A stretch of DNA of 64,000 nt from the NCBI RefSeq assembly GCF_023516505.1, contig NZ_JAMGBB010000001.1, positions 2,465,001-2,529,000 on the forward strand, in the 5' to 3' direction. The translations under genes and the position numbers were made by a program. The notes beneath the pieces were generated by a model, which saw only the letters and a program-made list of their open reading frames with translations, made no database searches and was not told the origin of the DNA. Positions 50,890 through 60,053 of this stretch are shown in pieces. Each line of letters starts with the position of its first letter. Position 1 is the first letter of the stretch. The stretch comes from Sphingomonas brevis (GTDB lineage Bacteria; Pseudomonadota; Alphaproteobacteria; Sphingomonadales; Sphingomonadaceae).

Positions 50890-52077
50890 TTAACGTTTAT
50901 CGCCGCTATTTGACAGCGGAACAGATGAAGCTGCGATTAAGGCGGGCGAAACCGGAAGGCCATTTCGTCTCAATTCGACCCCGACCGACCCCAGCGCCCG
51001 CCCGAGATACTCGCCGCGCACTATCCTTGCTCCTTTGGGCTTGTCGCTCGCGACACCGAGCAACAGGCTGGTCCAGCCATTGCCATGGTCGATGATCACC
51101 AGGCCGTCCTGGCCCCGGTAAGGGGCGGCGAATAATATCTCGCCGTCGGCGGGCGCGATGACCTGGGCGCCGCGCGCCGTGTCGAACTTCAGTCCGCGGG
51201 AGATGATGCCTGCGCCGCTGATGCTGCCGAGCCCGTCCGTCAGCGGAGCCCCCACTGGCAGGCTGTACGCGAAATCCGACGGCGGAAGCGCGGAATCGCC
51301 GCGCATCGGCCGGGGCGGCGCGAGGCCCAGAGCAGCGGTATCGGCGGCGCTGCGCAGTGCGGCGTGCCGTTCAACGGCCTCGACTCCGGCGCTCGACAGC
51401 GCCTCGTTGCTGACCAATAGCCGATCGCCGGCTCCGAACGCCTCTCCGGCCAGCTGGCCGGCGCGGTCGGCGGCCCTCGTCTCCAGCTCGGCGAAGCGCT
51501 GCTGGCGGCGTGAAAGCTCGGCGCGGCTTTTTGCCAGGTCGTCGCGCGCTCCTGCCGCGGCCTCGACGGACTTTCGTCGCTGATCCAGCTCACCCTTCAA
51601 TGCCGCGCTTCGGCGCTCAATCACGGGCATGGTCGCGTCGAGCAGCGCCTTGACCCGGACCAGTTCATCGATCGAACCCCGGTCGGCAAGTGCCAGCAGC
51701 GGGGGCTGGCGCCCCATGGTAGCGAGACCGGCAAGCAGTGCCGCGAGCGGGGCCCTGCGGTCGGCCAGGCGTTGTTCGGCGAGCGCCGCCTCGGCGCGTG
51801 CCAGCTGCAACCGGGCGCCGGATTCGCTGATCCTGGCCTCGGCCTCCTCGATCGCCGCCGCGGCCGCAACCTGCTCGGCCCGAAGCCGATCCGCCTCGGA
51901 CTTGGCCTTGCCCGCCTGGCTCTCAAGCGCCTGCAGCCGCGTTGCCGCCGCCTTTGCTTCAGCCTCCGCCTCCGCCAGCCTGCTATTGGCTGACGGCCCC
52001 ACCGGTGCGACGGGGGCGCTGGCCGCCACCACGACGGGAGCGATCGCCAGCAAAAGTATGGACAGGCCGCGCATCAT
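50890..52077 (-). CDS. EnvC-like murein hydrolase activator, degenerate LytM domain
   Basis: A 395-residue exported protein. After a signal peptide (GLSILLLAIAPVVVAASAP), a long coiled coil covers about residues 30-250 (AEAEAKAAATRLQALESQAG and similar). The C-terminal LytM/M23 fold reads GIISRGLKFDTARGAQVIAP, LVIIDHGNGWTSLLLG. The zinc ligands of active M23 peptidases (H-x3-D and HxH) are missing, as in EnvC, which activates amidases rather than cutting the wall itself. The start overlaps the stop of rlmH (ATGA). Involvement in cell division is inferred from the family. Confidence 0.88.
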   Translation of the reverse strand: MMRGLSILLLAIAPVVVAASAPVAPVGPSANSRLAEAEAEAKAAATRLQALESQAGKAKSEADRLRAEQVAAAAAIEEAEARISESGARLQLARAEAALAEQRLADRRAPLAALLAGLATMGRQPPLLALADRGSIDELVRVKALLDATMPVIERRSAALKGELDQRRKSVEAAAGARDDLAKSRAELSRRQQRFAELETRAADRAGQLAGEAFGAGDRLLVSNEALSSAGVEAVERHAALRSAADTAALGLAPPRPMRGDSALPPSDFAYSLPVGAPLTDGLGSISGAGIISRGLKFDTARGAQVIAPADGEILFAAPYRGQDGLVIIDHGNGWTSLLLGVASDKPKGARIVRGEYLGRALGSVGVELRRNGLPVSPALIAASSVPLSNSGDKR

Positions 52078-52496
52078 CCCTCGCGATGATAGGGATGATT
52101 GGCGAGGATGCTGGTTGCCCGGAACAATTGCTCGGCCAGCATCGCCCTGGCCAGCATGTGCGGCCAGGTTGCGGGGCCGAACGACAGCAGCAGGTCGGCC
52201 TTGTCCTTGATCGACTGGTCGTGGCCATCGGCGGCGCCGATCAGGAACCTTGCCTCGCGCCGCCCATTGTCGCGCCAGCCTTCCAGCTTCCTGGCAAATT
52301 CGATCGACGACAGTGTCTTGCCGCGCTCGTCCAAGGCCACGATTACCCCATTTGGAACTGGATCTGGCATCGCTCCGCCGCGATCGGGCAGCTCTGTCAC
52401 CTTGGTCGGCCAGTTGATGCGCTTCAGGTAACGCTCGGTCAGCTCCCCTTCGGGCGACCGGCCAATTTTTCCGCGCGCGATGATGTGGAGCAGCAC
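52074..52496 (-). CDS. rlmH: 23S rRNA (pseudouridine-1915 N3) methyltransferase
   Basis: A 140-residue SPOUT methyltransferase acting on assembled 70S ribosomes at helix 69. It starts at GTG (MLLHIIARGKIGRSPEGEL) and shows the family core VIVALDERGKTLSSIEFARK, FLIGAADGHD and the knot region LLSFGPATWPHMLARAMLAE, with EQLFRATSILANHPYHREG at the end. Its start overlaps the rsfS stop by one base and its stop overlaps the envC start by four. Confidence 0.95.
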   Translation of the reverse strand: MLLHIIARGKIGRSPEGELTERYLKRINWPTKVTELPDRGGAMPDPVPNGVIVALDERGKTLSSIEFARKLEGWRDNGRREARFLIGAADGHDQSIKDKADLLLSFGPATWPHMLARAMLAEQLFRATSILANHPYHREG

Positions 52497-52897
52497 TAGG
52501 CGCCGGGAGTGGCGGCCTTGGCCGGAGCCTCATCGCCGAACGCCCACATGCGCTCGAGGTTGTAAAAGGTCCGTACCTCGGGCCGGAACAGATGGACGAT
52601 GACGTCGTCGGCGTCGATCAGCACCCAGTCGGCCACCGGCAGTCCTTCGATCCGCACCGGACGGCCGAATTCCTTCTTGATGCGGTCGGCGAGCTTGTTG
52701 GCCATCGACGCGACCTGGCGCGATGAACGGCCGGAGGCGATCACCATATGGTCGGCTATCGACGATTTTCCGGCGAGCGGGATAGTCACCACCTCGACCG
52801 CCTGGTCGTCGTCCAGCGATTTCATGACGAGGTTATGCAGCGCCTCGACGTCGACCGGCTTGGCCGAGGCGTCAGGCACATTGTTGGGATCGGCCAA
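52496..52897 (-). CDS. rsfS: Ribosome silencing factor RsfS
   Basis: A 133-residue factor that binds ribosomal protein uL14 and stops subunit joining in starvation. The core VVTIPLAGKSSIADHMVIAS, GRSSRQVASMANKLADRIKK, GLPVADWVLIDADDVIVHLF and FYNLERMWAFGDE is typical. The start is a TTG (MADPNNVPDASAK) with GAGGAG six bases upstream; the frame is open much further upstream but overlaps nadD. It follows nadD by 10 bases, the classical nadD-rsfS-rlmH order. Confidence 0.94.
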   Translation of the reverse strand: MADPNNVPDASAKPVDVEALHNLVMKSLDDDQAVEVVTIPLAGKSSIADHMVIASGRSSRQVASMANKLADRIKKEFGRPVRIEGLPVADWVLIDADDVIVHLFRPEVRTFYNLERMWAFGDEAPAKAATPGA

Positions 52898-52907
52898 AGG
52901 GACTCCT

Positions 52908-53522
52908 CTAGGGATGGACCGGGCGTCGCCGGCGAGACGAAAAGCGGCGATGCCAGTCAGGATTAAGTGCGCGCAGCCTAGTGGCGGAAGTTCGGTCGGG
53001 TGGCAGGCGAAGGAAGCTAATCGCCGGTGCACTCCATTCCGTCCAATTTTTTGCCTGGCGTGCGGGGTGGACGAACCACCGCAACCAGCCCGTCGCGCGC
53101 GCCGCACGGGCATCGTCATCATAGCCGGGCCGGGAAAGCACCGCAATCGGCACCATGTGAGCCAGGGTCCGCCAGTCCTTCCACTGATGGAATTGGGCCA
53201 CAGTATCCTCGCCCATCAGCCAGATGAAACGGTGCTTGGGCCAGCGATGAAGGATCAGGCGAATTGTATCGACGGTGTAGCGGGTGCCGGCCCTTGCCTC
53301 GAAATCGCTGACCTTGATCCGGCTGCCCCGTGCCATGGCCCGCGCCGAACCAAGCCGCGCCGCAAAAGGCGCCATGTCTTTCGCCTTGTTTTTCAGCGGG
53401 TTGCCCGGCGACACCAGCCACCAGACTTCGTCGAGGTCGAGCGCTTCCATGGCCGCGAGGCTCATCCGCCGATGGGCGCGGTGAGCCGGATTGAAGCTGC
53501 CGCCTAGGAGGCCGATGCGCAT
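52908..53522 (-). CDS. nadD: Nicotinate-nucleotide adenylyltransferase
   Basis: Joins nicotinate mononucleotide and ATP to form deamido-NAD in the NAD pathway. The 204-residue product has the nucleotidyltransferase loop MRIGLLGGSFNPAHRAHRRM, VWWLVSPGNPLK, and the C-terminal TSATRLR, which replaces the usual ISxTxxR but keeps the Thr/Arg. The family contact FIWLMGEDTVAQFHQWKDWR is present. It is the first gene of the minus-strand chain and is divergent from the DUF3667 gene. Confidence 0.93.
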   Translation of the reverse strand: MRIGLLGGSFNPAHRAHRRMSLAAMEALDLDEVWWLVSPGNPLKNKAKDMAPFAARLGSARAMARGSRIKVSDFEARAGTRYTVDTIRLILHRWPKHRFIWLMGEDTVAQFHQWKDWRTLAHMVPIAVLSRPGYDDDARAARATGWLRWFVHPARQAKNWTEWSAPAISFLRLPPDRTSATRLRALNPDWHRRFSSRRRRPVHP

Positions 53523-53572
53523 ATCAGGTCGCTAGCACGCTGCACTGCCAAGAGGTAAGAGGGCGGCAGGGT

Positions 53573-53597
53573 CCCATCAAAACAGTAGTTTGATGGG
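53573..53597. promoter_or_regulatory. Perfect 9-base inverted repeat in nadD/DUF3667 intergenic region
   Basis: CCCATCAAA and TTTGATGGG are separated by the seven bases ACAGTAG. The element ends 19 bases before the DUF3667 start, next to its GGGGG ribosome site, and could be an operator or an RNA hairpin in the leader. The role is unknown. Confidence 0.5.
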
Positions 53598-53616
53598 TGC
53601 CCGATGGGGGATGTGA

Positions 53617-54653
53617 ATGGGCGAACTCGAGGGCATCGGCGAGGCAGTGACCGGCGGGCTGCTGGCTCGGGCGGTCGAACCGGCCGCTGGCGAAGCTGGT
53701 GACGACGGGCACACCCACGAGAATAACTGCCTTAACTGCGGCGCGTCCCTCAATGGGCCCTATTGCTCGGCCTGCGGGCAAAAGGCACATATCCATCGCT
53801 CGCTCAGGGCTTTCATGGGCGATTTCGTCGCCGGGCTGTTGAACTTCGAAGGTAAGTTCTGGCGAACCCTGCCGATGCTGGCCTGGTGCCCCGGCGACCT
53901 CACCCGGCGCTACATCGCCGGCGAGCGCGCGCGGTTCATTTCTCCGGTGGCCCTCTATTTGTTCAGTGTCTTCCTGATGTTCGCGGTGCTCAACTCGACC
54001 GGCGCGATCGATCCTGACACCGAGGCCGTGAAGTCGGGTGTCAGCACCGCAGTCAAGGAAGAGCGCGCCAAGATCATCGAGCTTGAGATGAAGCGGACGG
54101 CGGCAAAGGCGGCCGGACAGAATCTGGCCGCGATCGATCGCAAGATCGCCGAAGAGAACAGGGATCTAGCTCACCTCCAGCGCGTCCAGAACGGCCAGGT
54201 GTTCCAGACCGATCTCGACGACAGTGACCAAGCGCCGGGCTGGGTGAAGGAAGCGGTCAAGCGCGGGCAGGAAAATCCGGAGCTGATGGTCACGGGTATT
54301 CAGGACGCCGCCTCCAAATATAGCTGGCTCCTGATTCCCTTTTCGGCACCCTTCCTGTGGCTGTTGTTCCCGATGAGCCGCCGCTACCGGCTCTACGACC
54401 ACACCGTGTTCGTGACCTATTCGCTATCGTTCATGATGATGCTGGTAATTGCCGGCGGCCTGCTCGTCGCGGGTGGTTATTCCGGCCTCGCTTCGATGCT
54501 GTTTTTCATCCCGCCGATCCACATGTACCGGCAACTCAAGGGGGCCTACAGCCTTTCGCGAACCAGCGCGGTGCTCCGCACCTTCGCGCTGGTCACTTTC
54601 TCTTTTATTGCCGGGACGCTGTTCTTCCTGACTGCCGTGGCGATCGGCGTCCT

Positions 54654-54657
<4 letters not shown>
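53617..54657 (+). CDS. DUF3667 membrane protein with zinc-ribbon-like N-terminus
   Basis: A 346-residue protein. A four-Cys motif ([20 protein letters not shown], residues about 37-56) forms a probable zinc ribbon. It is followed by [20 protein letters not shown] and membrane helices: one around residues 107-127 ([19 protein letters not shown]), then, after a charged coiled-coil loop (about 140-215), four more near residues 230-345. The family is widespread and uncharacterised. Its TAG stop overlaps the TAA stop of the convergent ftsH gene (TTAG). No operon partner. Confidence 0.85.
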
Positions 54658-56609
<1,952 letters not shown>

Positions 56610-56624
56610 GTATCCGTTCCTTGA

Positions 56625-56651
56625 GAATGCGTGCCTAAAATAGGCGCATTC
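56625..56651. promoter_or_regulatory. Hairpin in ftsH leader
   Basis: GAATGC-GT-GCCTA-AAA-TAGGC-GCATTC: two stacked stems of six and five bases with a two-base bulge. It lies 15 bases upstream of the ftsH ATG. Possible operator, attenuator or mRNA-stability element; no T run follows on the minus strand. Confidence 0.45.
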
Positions 56652-56806
56652 CCCTTAATGACAATGGAACGGTGCTAGAGTGGCCAAGCGCAGCGAAACG
56701 ATTGTGTGCAATCGTTGAGCAGCGCAGGCCGTCTGAATTTCGCCATCTCTGCGCGCTGGCGCTTGATCGCTGCGCGATCGTTCGCCTGCGCTCGGTGGCT
56801 CAATAT

Positions 56807-57022
56807 TCAGGCGTGCCCCGAATGGCGCTGTGCCCAGGCAAAGGCCGAACCGGGGCGAAGTTCGTCATCGAATGGTGACGGCGCATTCAGCGCCTTGAGG
56901 CGGTCCAGGTAAAGATTGACCAGGTAGAGCCGCCTCTCCCTGGCCTGGGGCGTTACCGCACGCGATGCGGCGCTCATCTCTTCGCACGCTCTACGGCGGT
57001 AATATCGAATGTCGGTTTCCAA
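56807..57022 (-). CDS. Small conserved hypothetical protein (71 aa)
   Basis: A 71-residue soluble, helical protein beginning at TTG (METDIRYYRRRACEEMSAAS) with a strong GGGGAGGGGG site upstream. It continues RAVTPQARERRLYLVNLYLD and RLKALNAPSPFDDEL, giving two amphipathic helices. The YYRRRxxEE...Ax(x)A...RxxxLxxxY pattern recurs in small sphingomonad proteins (recalled), so I think it is real, but the function is unknown. It lies between tilS and ftsH, in the same direction. Confidence 0.68.
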   Translation of the reverse strand: METDIRYYRRRACEEMSAASRAVTPQARERRLYLVNLYLDRLKALNAPSPFDDELRPGSAFAWAQRHSGHA

Positions 57023-57135
57023 GCGCCCCCTCCCCTAGTGAAGCGCGACCCTCACGAGTCGTTGAACGGGAATTTAACGGAATTGGGGGTGACGTCGAGT
57101 CCATCACGGCCTCGCAACAAACATCTCCGCAATCA

Positions 57136-58089
57136 TCACGACCGCCTGGCCGGGGCCATCGACAGCCGCCAAAATGTCCCGCCCTCCAGCTTTAGCCCCG
57201 ACAGGGTCGTGGTCTCGTCGCGTTCAAGAGCTTCCAGCGCGCGGATCAGGTCGGGACCACGAGGCGCTACCACGCCAAACTCGGCGAACGCCGCCAGCAG
57301 CAACCTGCGCTTCAATTCCCGCGGCAGGTCGAACGGCTCGATGATCAGTGCCCCCCCATCCTGCTTGACCCGCGACGCAATCAGCGGGGCCAACGCCCAG
57401 TCGAGCGCTTCGTCGGCTTCGCGGATCGCCGAGGCGCTGACCGCCAGGCGCGCCGGATCGGCCCAATCGGCGCCGGCAAGCCATTCCCGCATACGGCTGC
57501 GGTCATGCTTCGGATCGCGGTTGCTTGGATCGTCGACCGGAGTCAGTCCGGCCTCGGCGACCAGTTTCGCTAGCTCCGTCTTGCGCCAGCCAAGCAGCGG
57601 GCGGATCAGGTCGACTTGCTCGGACAAGGCGCGGCGGGCGCGGGTTCCGCCAAGGCCGCCGACGCCGGCGCCGCGCGACAGCCGCATCAGCAGCGTTTCC
57701 GCCTGGTCATCGGCATGGTGAGCCGTGGCGATCGCCGACAGGCCGCGATCGATCGCCCACTCGTTGAGTAGCCGGTAGCGCATTGCCCGGGCCTCGGCTT
57801 GCACATTGGCCGCGGGCGGTTCGCTCCAATCGGCGATCAAGGTCCGGTGCGGGATATCGAGTTCGGCGCAAAGCTCGGCAACCATCGCCGCCTCTTCGGC
57901 GCTCTCTTGCCTTAGGCCATGATCGACCGTCGCCGCTTCGACACTTGCCGGCCGCGCCGCCGCCGCCAGCAACAACAGCGCCAGGCTATCCGGGCCGCCG
58001 GAGACAGCGATGCCGATCCGCGCATCCCTGGGCGAAAGGGCATCGAGATCGGCGGCAAAGCGGATTGAAGCTTCTGCCGCCGGGATCAT
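57136..58089 (-). CDS. tilS: tRNA(Ile)-lysidine synthase
   Basis: Converts the wobble cytidine of tRNA-Ile(CAU) to lysidine, so that AUA is read as Ile. The 317-residue product has the PP-loop IGIAVSGGPDSLALLLLAAA, ATVDHGLRQESAEEAAMVAE, and IATAHHADDQAETLLMRLSR followed by GAGVGGLGG. It lacks the long C-terminal TilS domain of E. coli, as is usual in compact alphaproteobacterial forms. The start was set at an ATG 13 bases after the cpoB stop; the frame is open further upstream but overlaps cpoB. Confidence 0.93.
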   Translation of the reverse strand: MIPAAEASIRFAADLDALSPRDARIGIAVSGGPDSLALLLLAAAARPASVEAATVDHGLRQESAEEAAMVAELCAELDIPHRTLIADWSEPPAANVQAEARAMRYRLLNEWAIDRGLSAIATAHHADDQAETLLMRLSRGAGVGGLGGTRARRALSEQVDLIRPLLGWRKTELAKLVAEAGLTPVDDPSNRDPKHDRSRMREWLAGADWADPARLAVSASAIREADEALDWALAPLIASRVKQDGGALIIEPFDLPRELKRRLLLAAFAEFGVVAPRGPDLIRALEALERDETTTLSGLKLEGGTFWRLSMAPARRS

Positions 58090-58102
58090 AGGGCAAATGC
58101 CC

Positions 58103-58996
58103 TTAGCTGCACCTGGCCTCGGCCTTGGCGCCGGGTAGGGCTGTCTTGAGCGGGGCTCGAAGACTGGCGCCATAAACCTCTTCAAGCTCCGCATAGGCCT
58201 TGCAGGCCTGCCCCGGCTGGCCCAGCTTCACCAGCGACTGGCCGAGGTAAAACAGGCTGTCCTGGGCACGCTCGCCTTTTGGGTCGCGGCGATAGTTGGC
58301 CAGCAATGTCTCGGCCGCAGCGCGCGGTTGACCCTTGTCGAGCTGCGCCCGCCCGGCCAGATTATAAGCCCAGCTGGCACGGCGGTGGTCAGGATATTTC
58401 TTGGTGAAGGCCTGCAGCGATTTAATCGCCGCATCATATTTGCCGGCCGTCCACAGCTGATAGCCTTCGTCATAGGCGGCTTCTGCGGGATCGAGTCCGG
58501 CGTCGGTTGCGGTTGCCACCGGCTGAAGCTTGGCCGGTCCATTCTCCACCTTCGGCCGCGACGGCGGCGGGGCGGCCTCGGCCTGGTCGCCTTGGCCGCT
58601 TTGCTCGCTTGCGTCCCGATTGTCCGCCGGCGCCGTTTCCAGCGCGCGCAGGCGGCGATCCTGGTCGGCGCGAAGCCGGGCGACCTCGGCCTCCATTTGC
58701 GCGACACGATTTCCGTTCTCCTCGGACTGACGCAGGATATCGGCCAGCTGACGCTCGACCGCGTCCAATCGGCCATTGAGGTTGGTCACCGAATCCTGGG
58801 TCGCCGCCGGATCGTCGCTGAATCCGGCTGTGTCGGCCGGTTGGCCCTTGGGAAATACTTGCTTTTGCACCTGCCGGACCTGGCGCTCCAGCCGGTCGAT
58901 CCGCTGCTCGGGTGTTGCGGGACGGCGTTGGGCGGCGGCGGGGGTGAGGGCGATAGCGGACGCGGCTAACAGGAGAAGGGTAGAACGGAAACGCAT
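58103..58996 (-). CDS. cpoB: Tol-Pal system protein CpoB (YbgF)
   Basis: A 297-residue periplasmic protein that links outer-membrane constriction to peptidoglycan synthesis in division. A signal peptide (LLLLAASAIALTPAAA) leads into a trimerising coiled coil (RIDRLERQVRQVQKQVF; LNGRLDAVERQLADILRQSE). A Pro/Ala linker and three TPR repeats follow (AYDEGYQLWTAGKYDAAIKS, LQAFTKKYPDHRRASWAYNL, KGERAQDSLFYLGQSLVKLG). The tol-pal genes that usually precede it are not in the window. Confidence 0.92.
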   Translation of the reverse strand: MRFRSTLLLLAASAIALTPAAAQRRPATPEQRIDRLERQVRQVQKQVFPKGQPADTAGFSDDPAATQDSVTNLNGRLDAVERQLADILRQSEENGNRVAQMEAEVARLRADQDRRLRALETAPADNRDASEQSGQGDQAEAAPPPSRPKVENGPAKLQPVATATDAGLDPAEAAYDEGYQLWTAGKYDAAIKSLQAFTKKYPDHRRASWAYNLAGRAQLDKGQPRAAAETLLANYRRDPKGERAQDSLFYLGQSLVKLGQPGQACKAYAELEEVYGASLRAPLKTALPGAKAEARCS

Positions 58997-59063
58997 GATA
59001 GTCCTCGAAATGTCGGAATTTAGCGCAGACAGGATGGCAGGCATTGGCTGTCGCTCGGGTGAA

Positions 59064-59966
59064 TCAATTGGTCGCGTCAGGCGCGGTCGCATTGGCCTGC
59101 GGGACATTCGGCGCAGCAGGCTCGACCGCTGCCGGTGTTGGGCGACGGGCGGGCGGTGGCGTTGCCGGCCGCACATTTGGTGCAACCGGTACTACGGTGG
59201 GCTGAACTGCTGTGCTGGGCGGTCCTTTCATCAGGTCCGCAGGCCGCAGGCTGACATTGGCGGCGACCTTGCCGGCCGGCCCGACCGGCGGCGCGATCGC
59301 GGTGCCGACACTGACCCGAAGCGCTTCGGGCTTGCCGGCCTTCAACAGCGGAGCCGTTGCGGTCGCCGGGACGGTATAGCTCTGGCCCGGAGCAAGCTCG
59401 CCCGAGAACAGCGTCTGACCATTGTCGGTGACCTGGATCCACGCCGGTGCCGTGGCGGTGAGCACCACCGGTCCCGACGTCGGTGCGGATGCAACCGGTG
59501 GCGGTGCCGCAGCGGCGGCTTCGACGGACGCAACGGCATTTTCTTCGGCAACCGCTTGGTCAGGCTGCATCGAGCGATTGCTCAGCCAGCTCAGCGCAAG
59601 CACGACCAGCACGAGCACCCCGAGAGCGCCGAACACCAGGCCTTTTGGCATGGTGCGCGCTGGATCGACGGCTTCGTAAACCTCGGGATGGACTGCGGCA
59701 GCTAGCCGGCCACCCATTTCCGCCCTCAACTCGTCGCCGATTTGGTTACGGTCGAGGCCAACTACGCCGGCATAGTTTTTGGCAAAGCCGATAGAGTAGG
59801 TGGCGGCCGGAAGCTTATCCCAATCGCTTTCTTCCAGGCTGGTCAAATGCCGCGTCGGAATACGGGTCTGCGCGGCCACATCCTCGACCGAAAGTCCCTT
59901 GGCTTCTCTAGCTTCCTTGAGGCGCTGGCCGACCGTGATGACGTCGTCCAATTCCGTCTCGTCCAT
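59064..59966 (-). CDS. RodZ-like helix-turn-helix membrane protein (DUF4115)
   Basis: A 300-residue bitopic protein. The N-terminal HTH_25-type domain (VGQRLKEAREAKGLSVEDVA, IPTRHLTSLEESDWDKLPAA) resembles the MreB-binding domain of RodZ. A single helix (GLVFGALGVLVLVVLALSWL, about residues 107-126) and a periplasmic DUF4115 beta domain (PAWIQVTDNGQTLFSGELAP) follow, then a Pro/Ala-rich tail. RodZ helps position MreB for rod shape, but whether this cell is rod-shaped is unknown. The ATG at 59966 was chosen for the GGGGAAA six bases upstream; a TTG four codons earlier is possible. Confidence 0.83.
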   Translation of the reverse strand: MDETELDDVITVGQRLKEAREAKGLSVEDVAAQTRIPTRHLTSLEESDWDKLPAATYSIGFAKNYAGVVGLDRNQIGDELRAEMGGRLAAAVHPEVYEAVDPARTMPKGLVFGALGVLVLVVLALSWLSNRSMQPDQAVAEENAVASVEAAAAAPPPVASAPTSGPVVLTATAPAWIQVTDNGQTLFSGELAPGQSYTVPATATAPLLKAGKPEALRVSVGTAIAPPVGPAGKVAANVSLRPADLMKGPPSTAVQPTVVPVAPNVRPATPPPARRPTPAAVEPAAPNVPQANATAPDATN

Positions 59967-60053
59967 TGGTTTCCCCAACCGATGATGCCATTGAATTTGC
60001 GCCCGTTGTCGGGAGCGGACGGCCCGCTGTCAACCGCAGTTCGAGGTGAAAAA

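Noticed and set aside
52078-52533. Upstream extension of the envC frame
   Set aside because: The stretch is antisense-like, Arg/Pro-rich and lies entirely over rlmH; the signal peptide begins at the ATG overlapping the rlmH stop.
56672-56878. Short plus-strand open frame between ftsH and the 71-residue gene
   Set aside because: No ribosome site, random Arg/Ala composition, and overlap with the better-supported minus-strand gene.
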